Assembly (NCBI GenBank): GCA_002412625.1
Contig: DHVK01000009.1
Coordinates: 1-64,000, forward strand
DNA from: Cloacimonetes bacterium UBA5210
GTDB lineage: Bacteria > Cloacimonadota > Cloacimonadia > Cloacimonadales > Cloacimonadaceae
DNA length: 64,000 bases
Reading direction: 5' to 3'
Positions within the stretch are counted from its first letter, which is position 1. Every line of letters starts with the position of its first letter. The notes under the pieces were generated by a model. It was not told the origin of the DNA. It saw only the letters and a list, made by a program, of their open reading frames with translations, and made no database searches. A program made the position numbers and the translations under genes. Positions 1 to 8,631 of the stretch are shown one piece after another.

Positions 1-42
1 ATGCGCACAGGCGCACTATCGCAGCATTCTGATGCTGCGGAT

Positions 43-152
43 AGTTCTTGGTTGATCAGTGCTACTGTACAGTAGTATCGCAAAAAACTCACATAGCACA
101 ACTTATAAGCCCCAAAGATCCTGCAGATCATGGGGATCAGAGTTCCATGATT
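43..152. repeat. Edge direct repeat, copy 1 (about 105 bp)
   Basis: A segment starting GTTCTTGGTTGATCAGTGC is repeated nearly identically at 311-422. It contains a perfect 14-bp palindrome, CTACTGTACAGTAG (about 62-75), followed by clustered GATC-containing short inverted repeats. No convincing gene overlaps it; the short open frames here lack ribosome binding sites. Function unknown. Confidence 0.7.
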
Positions 153-188
153 GCGGTAGTCCGACACATGATTCACCGCGTCCTGTTT

Positions 189-263
189 AAGCTGAAATCA
201 AGCTGTTATTATGCTGTGCTCACAGCTTGATAAGGGCTTTATCTCAGCTGAAACCTGAGATAA
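189..263. repeat. Dispersed hairpin repeat, family 2 (copy a)
   Basis: AAGCTG-rich inverted repeat (CAAGCTGTTATTATGCTGTG, then CACAGCTTG) followed by a second arm pair around TTATCTCAG/CTGAGATAA. Related sequences lie at 14036-14100, 46412-46475 and 56007-56095, all between genes. This resembles a REP-type extragenic repeat; no transposase is seen nearby. Confidence 0.55.
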
Positions 264-310
264 TGAATCCGGGGAGATATTAGTTCGTAGTTCTTAGTTC
301 TAAGGTCTTG

Positions 311-422
311 GTTCTTGGTTGATCAGTGCTACTGTACAGCAGTATCGCAAAAAACTCAACAGCACAACTTATTAAAACCCAAAGATCCAGTAGATCATGG
401 GGATCCTGTTGATCATAGTTCT
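311..422. repeat. Edge direct repeat, copy 2
   Basis: Second copy of the 43-152 repeat. The central palindrome is imperfect here (CTACTGTACAGCAG). It runs up to the stop codon of the following minus-strand gene at 421, so it forms that gene's 3' flank. Confidence 0.7.
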
Positions 423-1707
423 ATCCTAAATCCCCAGAGGAAACCGATGCGGTACTTTGGAGCTGCACTTCGCGCAAGGACTCCACGATCCTCTCTGCCG
501 CGCAGCCGAAATTCGCCACCATCGTCTGCCGAAATGCTTTGATCCGGGCAGAATCAAAGTCGCGCAGAGTTTGTTTGACTGCCGCTTCCAAGCCGTCCTG
601 AACCTCGCTCTTGCAAAGCACTGTGCCAATCTCATAAACTGCTTGATCGCTCCAGATCGCTCCCAGATCATCCCGCTCAAAACCGGGCATGGCAGACACC
701 GGGATCTCCAGGGTCAGCACCGGTTTCTCGTAGATAAAAGCAAAATCAAAACGCACGGAAGAGGTGTCCGAGATCAGCAGCTTAGCTTTGCTCATGGATT
801 CCACCGGAGAAAGCTGGGTGTCCCACTCGATTCCGGGCAGAGCAGCACTATGCTTTTGCAGATCCTTGATGAACTCCGGCTCATGCTTCAGCGAATGCGG
901 GTGCGGGCGCAAAATTACCTGATAGCCATGCTCGGCTAATGCTATAAATGGCGCAATTCCATATTGTTTCAGCAATCCTTTGTCTCCCCAGGAAGATGCC
1001 ACCAAGATGCAATTCTCCTGCGCGATTTGCCGCGTGCTCTGTTTTTCCTGCAGCAAAGAGTCCAGATATGGCGTACCCAAAGATAGCAGTTGCTTAGGCT
1101 TTAGGCCGCGCTTACGCTCGATTTCACGAACTGAGGGAATGTGTTTTTCTCCGGGCAAAATCACCGTATCATAATGATCCAGAGAACCCTTGCGATACAT
1201 CGCGATATCTACCATCGAGTGAAACACATGGATCAAGGTTTGGGTCTTGGGGGAGCGCTTGATTGGATACCCCGGACAACTGATGTTTGGAGTGGTGCTA
1301 AGCACGATGGGCTCCGGGATATTGTTCGCGCGAAATCTGCCCATTGCGCCATTCCCCAGAAAACGGTTGTGACAAAAGGGGTTGTCGAGCCGCAAAAGGG
1401 GATCCTCGATTTCCAGGCTGTAATAGGCAAAATGGATCTCGGCAATAATCAATGCTTCGGCAAGCGGCTGAAAAGTGTGGAGATAAGCGCTGCCTTCACT
1501 GAACAGGGCTAGCTCGACCATAACTGCCTGGGGCTTTGGAACTTGATCCTTGCCGATAAGCCGAAAAAATAGTCCTTTGAGAGCATAGATCAAGGCTGCT
1601 ATACCGGCAATGAGAAGATTTATCAGCACGGCTCCGCTGCCGGGATCCAGATAGGCAAACGCGGATGCCGGGGCGAGGATGATTGCCAGGATGAAGATTA
1701 TTTGCAT
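421..1707 (-). CDS. CDP-glycerol glycerophosphotransferase-like protein
   Basis: A 428-aa protein. The first ~50 residues form a hydrophobic signal/anchor region with a YLDPGSG motif that is common at the start of membrane-anchored envelope proteins, followed by a second hydrophobic stretch (about residues 28-50). The rest resembles the CDP-glycerol glycerophosphotransferase/TagB family: HVFHSMVD, an LGTPYLD segment, LRPHPHS and a LISDTSSVRFDFAF segment, which in that family bind the nucleotide-linked substrate. The expected role is transfer of a phospho-polyol or sugar-phosphate onto a cell-surface glycan at the inner membrane; the actual substrate cannot be read from sequence. The ATG at 1707 has an AAGGAAG ribosome site. 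It stands alone on the minus strand and diverges from the polysaccharide genes at 2323. Confidence 0.7.
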   Translation of the reverse strand: MQIIFILAIILAPASAFAYLDPGSGAVLINLLIAGIAALIYALKGLFFRLIGKDQVPKPQAVMVELALFSEGSAYLHTFQPLAEALIIAEIHFAYYSLEIEDPLLRLDNPFCHNRFLGNGAMGRFRANNIPEPIVLSTTPNISCPGYPIKRSPKTQTLIHVFHSMVDIAMYRKGSLDHYDTVILPGEKHIPSVREIERKRGLKPKQLLSLGTPYLDSLLQEKQSTRQIAQENCILVASSWGDKGLLKQYGIAPFIALAEHGYQVILRPHPHSLKHEPEFIKDLQKHSAALPGIEWDTQLSPVESMSKAKLLISDTSSVRFDFAFIYEKPVLTLEIPVSAMPGFERDDLGAIWSDQAVYEIGTVLCKSEVQDGLEAAVKQTLRDFDSARIKAFRQTMVANFGCAAERIVESLREVQLQSTASVSSGDLG

Positions 1708-1730
1708 TGCTTCCTTTTTATTATTGAATG

Positions 1731-1808
1731 CGGATTGAGCGGATTTGGGCAGATTATGGAACGCAGATTGGACTGATTGAACTGATTGTTACGATTTTGA
1801 GTTACGAG
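1731..1808. repeat. 9-nt periodic GATT repeat, copy 1
   Basis: GATT recurs at mostly 9-10-nt spacing (GATTGGACT, GATTGAACT, GATTGTTAC and so on). A near copy lies at 1996-2075 and a shorter inverted copy at about 2190-2220. The whole 1708-2322 gap is filled with such low-complexity repeat sequence and holds no supported gene. Confidence 0.6.
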
Positions 1809-1995
1809 CATCCGCAGCCATTCACTATTCATTATTCATCGTTCATTATTCTTTCCTGCACTAAGCAGCAGGCATGGGCGCGGCTCCGCCCTGTCGCTTA
1901 TGCAGGCGTTCCCAAGATGTGAAGGCATTCGATTTTGGCAAGGAATTGATGTCAATGATTTTTACCCAAGCGCAGGAGGATAGAACGCAGATCGG

Positions 1996-2075
1996 GCGGA
2001 TTGAGCGGGTTTGGGCAGATTATGGAACGCAGATAGGACTGATTGGATTAATTGTTGCGATTTTTGAGTTACGAA
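1996..2075. repeat. 9-nt periodic GATT repeat, copy 2
   Basis: Second copy of the 1731-1808 repeat, sharing the TTGGGCAGATTATGGAACGC segment and the downstream GAGTTACGA tail. It lies between the two divergent genes starting at 1707 and 2323. Confidence 0.6.
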
Positions 2076-2322
2076 CGACAACTGCAGCACTAAGCAACAG
2101 CAATCAACCGCTTAACCGCAGCAGCAATTTGATAGAACGAAGATAACCCACAACCCATAACGTTTAACGTTCCTTTCATCGAAAACAATCCGTTCTATCA
2201 GTTCAATCTGCGTTCCATTTAGTTTATTACCTATAACTCAAAATCCATCTCTGCTGAAAATCCTTGACTTGCATGGAGCTTGATTTTTTCATGCAATAAA
2301 CTGAATTGGTGGAAAACAACGC

Positions 2323-3981
2323 ATGATATCTATCTTCATAGACCATAAATTAGAACGATTTACACGCGAAATACGCTATAGCTTCGATTTCATCTTCCAT
2401 GTCTTGGGCTTTGCGCACCGCTATGTGACTGATCCCGCAGATCTGAAGAGCCAAGATATCGTTATCCTGTATAGTTTCAGCGAACCGGATGAGGAGCAGA
2501 TCAAAGCGCTGGCGCGGCACTATATCACCATCTACATCACCTGTGACATCAAGCTATTTGAACCCAATGGTTTAAGCCCGGAATCCCTGCGCAGATACAT
2601 GAAAGAAAAGAAGCTCCTGTATCCCACCCAAATCATCTGCACCAGAGCCTTTCACAATGTGGCAGAAAACTATATCGAGCATGAGTTTAGCGGTGGCAAG
2701 ATCAATTTTGACCTGGTGGGCAATGTGTTCTATCACCTTTCAGGAACAGAGCGGGGGTATTATAGCAAAGCCAGCGGTTCCGAGCGCTTCGACGAACAAG
2801 GCAGCGCGTTTTATACGCATCGCAATACTCCCACCATCGATAGCCTGCTCTGGCTTTTAGAATCTATGATCAAAGAGCACGCGCAGCACAAGAAGCAGCT
2901 GTTGGCGCAAAAGTGTTATTGGCCGGAAGCTCAAACCGCGGCAGTGCTGCTATCCCACACCGTGGATGATCTGCAAAAGTGGAATCTGCCCTCACTGATT
3001 CTCTCGATCGCGGATGACTTCACGATGCTGTTCACGCTGAAGTTCCGCCAATTGTTCCACGCTCTGTGGGGAAAAATCCAGTATCTGTTCACCAATTATG
3101 AACTGTATTGGAACTTCGACGAGTTTCAGGAACTGGAGCGTGAAAACGGCTGTCACTCCACCTTCTTCCTGGGTACCGATGAATGCGAAGAGATCGACTA
3201 TGGGTTGGAGGATGCAGATCTGCAGGAAGAGATTCAGAAAATCCTGGGCAGAGGAAACGACATCGGCTTGCTATTGCCCAATGACAAGATCAACCGCGAC
3301 GAGATGTTGAGCCGTAAGCAGGTGATGCTGCATCAATTGGCAAAAGACCAGGTGGGTATCCGGCAATTGGGCTTTACCATCAACAACGATATCCTGACCC
3401 TGCACGACAAAATCAACCCCGCCTACAGCCAAAGCGCCGCGTTCAAAGAAGCTCCGGGCTTCTACCACGGAACCAGTTTCCCCTTTCACCCCTGGGTGGG
3501 CGCAAAGGCCAGCTTCCTGATGCTCCCGCTCACCTATAAGGACCAATATCTGCGGCTAAATAAGCACAAGATATTGGTTTTGGATGATGCCAAAGCGCAG
3601 ATCAAGGGCTACTTTCAACAGATTCAGCGCACTCACGGCATCTTCGCGCTGGATTTCTCGCTGGCTTCTTACAGCGATATCCACTATTGTCACAAGCTTT
3701 ATGTATATCTGCTGGCACTGGTAAAATCTGCCCCGACATGGGTTTGCACTGCCCGCGATTTGAGCACCTGGTGGAGCAAACGGAGCAAGGTGACCATTGA
3801 AGAAAGCGATTATGAGATTGCCGTGTACTTTGATGAAGATATGGATCACTTCTGTCTGCAACTCCTTACCGATGCCAAGATCCGCGAGATCGACGGTGCC
3901 AAAGCCAAGATTGACGGCAATGTGGTGCGCTTTGCTAATGTGAAGGCAAAATCATTTGCTATTCTGAGGTTTGCCCGGTAG
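2323..3981 (+). CDS. Polysaccharide deacetylase-fold protein, catalytic motifs lost
   Basis: A 552-aa soluble protein. Residues 1-130 look like the N-terminal domain that precedes NodB-type deacetylase domains in Bacteroidota-like proteins. From about residue 200 it follows that family: the metal motif normally written THDVDD appears as SHTVDD (211-216), the GHEIGLH motif appears as GNDIGLLL (311-318), and the GTSFPFHPW segment (383-391) matches the family's GTCFPFRPF motif. Both motif-2 histidines and one motif-1 aspartate are therefore missing, so hydrolysis is unlikely. It may bind glycan or act as a scaffold. The gene overlaps the next by one base, so it is probably co-expressed with the glycosyltransferases for surface polysaccharide assembly. 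The ATG is preceded by GGTGG. Confidence 0.65.
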   Translation: MISIFIDHKLERFTREIRYSFDFIFHVLGFAHRYVTDPADLKSQDIVILYSFSEPDEEQIKALARHYITIYITCDIKLFEPNGLSPESLRRYMKEKKLLYPTQIICTRAFHNVAENYIEHEFSGGKINFDLVGNVFYHLSGTERGYYSKASGSERFDEQGSAFYTHRNTPTIDSLLWLLESMIKEHAQHKKQLLAQKCYWPEAQTAAVLLSHTVDDLQKWNLPSLILSIADDFTMLFTLKFRQLFHALWGKIQYLFTNYELYWNFDEFQELERENGCHSTFFLGTDECEEIDYGLEDADLQEEIQKILGRGNDIGLLLPNDKINRDEMLSRKQVMLHQLAKDQVGIRQLGFTINNDILTLHDKINPAYSQSAAFKEAPGFYHGTSFPFHPWVGAKASFLMLPLTYKDQYLRLNKHKILVLDDAKAQIKGYFQQIQRTHGIFALDFSLASYSDIHYCHKLYVYLLALVKSAPTWVCTARDLSTWWSKRSKVTIEESDYEIAVYFDEDMDHFCLQLLTDAKIREIDGAKAKIDGNVVRFANVKAKSFAILRFAR

Positions 3982-5081
3982 TGAAGAAAAAGCTGCTGCA
4001 TCTGCAACTGCTGCCCCTCATGAGCGGGGTTCAGCGCTTCTCTCTGCATTTGCTGGATGGTTTGCCCGCCTCTGAGTATGACATTTATGTAGCCTGCAAA
4101 CCCGGGGGAGAATTTGTCGATGCGGTTTTGGAGCGGGGATGGAACTATCTGCCGATCAAAACCTTGCGGCACCCGATTTCTGCCCTGGATGCCCTGGCTT
4201 TCGTGGAATTGCTATCTATAATGCGAAGATACAAGTTCGACATCGTGCATACCAATTCCTCCAAACCCGGGTTACTGGGACGTCTCGCCGCCCGAATCTG
4301 CAGGGTCCCGAAAATCGTGCACACCATACACGGAACATCTTATCAAGAGTTTCAAAGCCCAGGGCTGCAACGCTTTTATATGCTGATGGAGAAGCTGGGT
4401 AATCGCCTGGGGGATTTCACCGTGTTCGTGAATAATTCGGATCGGGAGAAATGCCTGGAACTGGGTTTGGCAGAAGCATCCAAAGCCTTTAGCATTTTCA
4501 ACGCCATGGTCCCCGAGAGCATCCCGGCTCCTGCAGATAAACAGCGTTCACCAGATGCAGTGACCATCGGCAGCACTATTCGCTTTTCGGAGCAAAAGAA
4601 CGTGATCGCGCTGATCACCGCGGCCTGCAAAGCCTGCCATGCGGAACCCCGGCTGCGCTTCATTATTTTGGGGGATGGCGAGCATTACGCGCTGTGCCGC
4701 AGCATTGTGGCTTCACACAGATTGAACGAGAGCATCATGTTGCCGGGTTGGGATTCGGAAGTGGCTCCCTGGCTGGCGCTGTTTGATGCTTTCATCCTCT
4801 ACTCCAGATGGGAAGCCATGCCCTACAGCATAATCGAGGCAATGCAAACAGGACTCCCGGTGATCGGCTCGGCGATTCCCTCCATCAGCGAGTTTGTGGA
4901 TGCACAAAGCGGCTGGCTGGTGCCTCTGTATGATGAACCGGCTCTGGTCTCCACCCTTCTTGAAATAGCCCGAGATCCCGGGCAGATCAGCATTAAGGGC
5001 AAATACGCCAGAGAGCATATCGCCACAATCAGTAGTTATCCAAACATGGTGAGCGCTTACCGCAAGCTGTATGAGGCGTAG
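3981..5081 (+). CDS. GT4-family glycosyltransferase
   Basis: A 366-aa GT-B fold, family-4 retaining glycosyltransferase that moves a sugar from a nucleotide donor onto a lipid-linked or growing glycan at the cytoplasmic membrane face. Visible family features are the N-terminal SGVQRFSLHLL loop, HTNSSKPGLLGR, the HTIHG motif, the ILGDGE segment of the donor domain and the EX7E motif EAMPYSIIE near residue 275. The start is GTG at 3981, overlapping the previous TAG by one base (translational coupling). It lies between the deacetylase-like gene and the WecA-like gene, which fits one polysaccharide operon. Donor and acceptor are unknown. Confidence 0.85.
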   Translation: MKKKLLHLQLLPLMSGVQRFSLHLLDGLPASEYDIYVACKPGGEFVDAVLERGWNYLPIKTLRHPISALDALAFVELLSIMRRYKFDIVHTNSSKPGLLGRLAARICRVPKIVHTIHGTSYQEFQSPGLQRFYMLMEKLGNRLGDFTVFVNNSDREKCLELGLAEASKAFSIFNAMVPESIPAPADKQRSPDAVTIGSTIRFSEQKNVIALITAACKACHAEPRLRFIILGDGEHYALCRSIVASHRLNESIMLPGWDSEVAPWLALFDAFILYSRWEAMPYSIIEAMQTGLPVIGSAIPSISEFVDAQSGWLVPLYDEPALVSTLLEIARDPGQISIKGKYAREHIATISSYPNMVSAYRKLYEA

Positions 5082-5121
5082 AGCGATGTTGACCGTTTTT
5101 GGCCTGAACTTTTTATAGACT

Positions 5122-6156
5122 ATGACCAGCTACATTATCCTGGCTTCCATCACCATCATCATCGCTACCGCTGTGCTGATTCCGTGGAACATGCGGTTTT
5201 CACGCTTACACGGCATCCTGGCCAAGCCCAGCGAACGCCGCATTCACAAATCCACGATTCCCGAGGCGGGGGGGTTATCTTTCGGCTTGCCGATCGTGGC
5301 AGTTCAGCTCGTTTTTGCTTATTTCACGCGCGGACAAGAGATCAGCCGCTTCTTCTTTGAACTATCTGCGCTGGGAGTGCTGGCCCTCACTTTCGGCTTG
5401 ATCGATGACCGTTTTGAGAGCCCTGCCCGGGTAAAGCTAATCTGGCAGATCATCCTGGGCGTGATCATGTATGTGATCGGGTATCGCGTTTACTTCCTTA
5501 CAAACCCGTTGGGAACACACTTCATCCTGGGTTGGATGTCCTTCCCCGTCACCGTATTGTGGTATGTGATCGTGATCAACGCCATGAATTTGATCGATGG
5601 CATGGACGGCCTTGCGACCGGGATAGCCGCGATTGTCTGCGTGGTACTGCTGGTGGTGGGCATCAAGGAAGAGAACTATCTGGTGATCGCGCTATCCAGC
5701 TTTTTGCTGAGTGGGACATTGGCTTTTCTGCGTTTTAACTTCCATCCTGCCAGGATCTTTTTGGGTGAAACCGGCTCGCAATTCATCGGGCTCTATATCG
5801 CTGCCATCTCCACCGCGGGAGCCGCGCAGTTCAAAGGAATCACTTCCATGACGATGATGATCCCCCTGGCCGCGTTGGGGATACCCTTGCTGGATGTGTT
5901 TCTGGCGATCAGCAGAAGGTTGCGGGTGGGCAGAATCTTCAAAGCAGATAAGGCGCATATCCACCATACCATGCTGGCTTTCGGGCTTTCCCAGCGGACA
6001 ATCTCGATTATTGTATACTTTATAACAATGCTGTTTGGGCTTGTTGCCATCGGCTTCTCGTTTACAGACAAAAAGATTCTGTTCTCGCTGCTGATGGTAC
6101 TTCTGGCCATAATCGTAATAGTCGCGTATATCATTATGCGAATGGAGCGAAAGTAA
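5122..6156 (+). CDS. Undecaprenyl-phosphate sugar-1-phosphate transferase (WecA/TagO-like)
   Basis: A 344-aa integral membrane protein with about ten hydrophobic segments. It belongs to the MraY/WecA/TagO family, which loads a HexNAc-1-phosphate onto undecaprenyl phosphate to start glycan synthesis. Diagnostic segments are LIDDR, the cytoplasmic NAMNLIDGMDGLATG loop (Mg2+/substrate) and the C-terminal HIHH motif typical of the WecA branch rather than MraY. The last codons run into the next gene, whose ATG follows the stop directly. The ribosome site upstream of 5122 is weak, so the exact start is less certain. It probably initiates the surface polysaccharide extended by the preceding GT4 enzyme. 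Confidence 0.88.
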   Translation: MTSYIILASITIIIATAVLIPWNMRFSRLHGILAKPSERRIHKSTIPEAGGLSFGLPIVAVQLVFAYFTRGQEISRFFFELSALGVLALTFGLIDDRFESPARVKLIWQIILGVIMYVIGYRVYFLTNPLGTHFILGWMSFPVTVLWYVIVINAMNLIDGMDGLATGIAAIVCVVLLVVGIKEENYLVIALSSFLLSGTLAFLRFNFHPARIFLGETGSQFIGLYIAAISTAGAAQFKGITSMTMMIPLAALGIPLLDVFLAISRRLRVGRIFKADKAHIHHTMLAFGLSQRTISIIVYFITMLFGLVAIGFSFTDKKILFSLLMVLLAIIVIVAYIIMRMERK

Positions 6157-8628
6157 ATGAAAAAGATCCTGATTCTGGGCTGGATAGTATTATCCGCCTT
6201 CTTGTACAGCCAAAACTGGCAAACGATCAACAATGTGAACCACGTCTATGATATCGAAGAAGCCGGAAACAGCATATACTTCTCAAGCTGGGGTGGGGTT
6301 ATGGAGATTTCCGGCAGCGCAGCCACTCCTCTCGCCCAATACAATGTGATTCAGCAACTAAGCACCGGTGATGGGCTGACTTCAAACGATATTCGGAACC
6401 TGTCCATGATCGACACTTCAGAAAGCCTGTGGATGGGCTCCAGCTACGATGGCATCAGCGTCCTCAGTTCCGCGGGAATCCAAAATCTGGGCACTGACCT
6501 CGGTTTACCCTCTCTGCGCGTGAACCGCATTCTGGAATCTGATTCTTACATCCTGGTAGCAACATCTCAGGGGCTTTCCGTATTTTACTATCTCAGCGGC
6601 GTACAATTCCCCCTGATGCTGCATCAATACAACGTGATCAATACCAGTGGGGCTCTCCCTAACAATAATGTTAACGACATGATGCTCACGGAAAGCAACC
6701 TGCTTTTCATGGCGCACGATCTGGGCATCAGCTATGTTCCTCTGGATTCTCTGGATGTGAACTCGGCCTGGAAGTCGCTCACAAACGAGTCCCCTATTCC
6801 CTCCAGCAGCAGTTACCATTTGACTTCGAACCCGGAATACATCGCAGTCGCGGCAAACGGACTGGTGTATCTGAAAGGCATTGACCCTGCCGATAGCAAC
6901 TGGCAGGTGATCCGCCCCACCCAGGGCAATGGCAGCTGGGACATCTCCGCCATTCACCTGAGCTCGGACAACCAACTGTGGATTGCCTTCGGGAAATGGG
7001 ACGAAAGCCTGCTGCTCTATACCGGAGTCAGCGATACGCTTTTACTGAAAATGGACCTGGATACCATGGAAGAACGCTATTGGACCAAGAACACTGAAGG
7101 CTTTGGTTACAATCACGTATCCCGCATCAAGACCCTTGAAGGCAAGGTGTATCTGTGCACCTGGGGCGATGGTATTGCCCGCTTAACCGCAGGAGACTGG
7201 GAATACTTCAATCCGGACAACATTGCCTTCCCGAAGATCACCATGAGCAAAGCCGACCAGAACAATGCATTGTGGTTCGTAAGCGGCATCATCGGCAACT
7301 ATGTGGTGCGCAAGGGCACCCTCGGGGTAAGCGCCTACAAAGACGGTCATTGGATCACCTTCAACCGGGACAACAGCCCTTTGCACTCCAATAACATCCT
7401 AAACGTAGAAGTGGATGCCCAAAACCGCAAATGGTTCGGAGCCTGGGATACCCATGTGAATTCTGAGAACCTCAACGGCCTCACCATCTACGATGAACGG
7501 GATAACAGCTGGAAATGGATGCACAGCAATGGCACTCGCAATTGGAATCATGAGACCAACTCCTGGGGACCCCTGATACCGGGAGGAGCTGCTTTGATAA
7601 ACGCCACTATCGGTGGTATCTACCGGGATCTGAACGACAATATGCTGGTGCTCAGTTACAACGGCGGAGTTAATGTAATAGATGCTGAAGACCGCATTCA
7701 CAGCACTTTCCGGCTACCGAATTCCACCTTCCAGCGAGTGTTGAATGCATATCACAATGGCAGGCAGTATTTCTTTGGCACAGAAGCCGACAACGGTATC
7801 TCCATCTGGAATCACAACAGCCTCCCGGTTACCGGCGGAGCTCATTGGGTTAGCAATATTGTGCCGGAGCTAAGAATAGGTAAGATCTTTGGCGTGGCCA
7901 GCGTGGAGACTCCATATAACCTAAGCGGATGGCAACACTTTATCGCCTCCGGAAGCGGGCTTTATATGTGGGATGAGTATGACTGGTACAAATATGACGT
8001 TTATATCAAGCGCTACCGCTTTGACTTTGCCCGCCAGGACTGGATCAACGACACCCTGTATTATGCGGATGAAGAGCGTTTGTTTGGCAGTGTGCGCACA
8101 TCCCCCTTATCCATATACGGAGATCCTTTTGGCCGAATCTGGATCGGGAGCGAAGACAACGGTATGAGCATGTACAACCCTATCACCGAGCGCTTCACAA
8201 ACTACTTTCAGGGCAATGCTCCACTGCTCTCGAACCAGATCATTTCCCTGGGTTACGCCCCCTTGGAAGGCAGATTGCTGATCGGGACTTCGGACGGATT
8301 GAATACCCTGCGCATCGGCAGAACCGAGAAACCGGAGACCTCGCTCTCCACTCTGAAAGCATATCCCAATCCCTTCAGACCCGATGGCAGAAACACGGTT
8401 CAGATCGTGAACCAACCTGCAGACAGCATGCCCGCCGGCAAAAATGAATGCAGCATCTACAGTGCTTCCGGAAGCCTGATCCGCAAGCTAAAGGAGAGCC
8501 CTTTTTCCCGCTTTGAATGGGACGGCACCAGCGAGAGCGGCAAGATCGTCTCCAGCGGAGTGTACTACTTTGTGGTGACCGATAGTAGCGGCAAATCCGG
8601 CAGAGGCAAGATCGCCATCATCCGCTAA
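6157..8628 (+). CDS. Secreted beta-propeller protein with Por-type C-terminal sorting domain
   Basis: An 823-aa exported protein. A short signal peptide (MKKILILGWIVLSAFLYSQ) is followed by repeated propeller-like strands of the kind seen in two-component-regulator propellers (LWMGSSYDGISVL, RIWIGSEDNGMSMY, RLLIGTSDGLNTL). The C-terminal ~85 residues form a FlgD-like/T9SS type A sorting domain: AYPNPFRPDG, then IYSASGSLIRKL, FEWDGTSESGKIVSSGVYYFVV. In related bacteria this tail directs the protein across the outer membrane, with PorV as shuttle. The start codon abuts the WecA-like stop, with GGAGCG as ribosome site inside that gene. Its ligand and role in the polysaccharide operon are unknown. 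Confidence 0.75.
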   Translation: MKKILILGWIVLSAFLYSQNWQTINNVNHVYDIEEAGNSIYFSSWGGVMEISGSAATPLAQYNVIQQLSTGDGLTSNDIRNLSMIDTSESLWMGSSYDGISVLSSAGIQNLGTDLGLPSLRVNRILESDSYILVATSQGLSVFYYLSGVQFPLMLHQYNVINTSGALPNNNVNDMMLTESNLLFMAHDLGISYVPLDSLDVNSAWKSLTNESPIPSSSSYHLTSNPEYIAVAANGLVYLKGIDPADSNWQVIRPTQGNGSWDISAIHLSSDNQLWIAFGKWDESLLLYTGVSDTLLLKMDLDTMEERYWTKNTEGFGYNHVSRIKTLEGKVYLCTWGDGIARLTAGDWEYFNPDNIAFPKITMSKADQNNALWFVSGIIGNYVVRKGTLGVSAYKDGHWITFNRDNSPLHSNNILNVEVDAQNRKWFGAWDTHVNSENLNGLTIYDERDNSWKWMHSNGTRNWNHETNSWGPLIPGGAALINATIGGIYRDLNDNMLVLSYNGGVNVIDAEDRIHSTFRLPNSTFQRVLNAYHNGRQYFFGTEADNGISIWNHNSLPVTGGAHWVSNIVPELRIGKIFGVASVETPYNLSGWQHFIASGSGLYMWDEYDWYKYDVYIKRYRFDFARQDWINDTLYYADEERLFGSVRTSPLSIYGDPFGRIWIGSEDNGMSMYNPITERFTNYFQGNAPLLSNQIISLGYAPLEGRLLIGTSDGLNTLRIGRTEKPETSLSTLKAYPNPFRPDGRNTVQIVNQPADSMPAGKNECSIYSASGSLIRKLKESPFSRFEWDGTSESGKIVSSGVYYFVVTDSSGKSGRGKIAIIR

Positions 8629-8631
8629 AGC

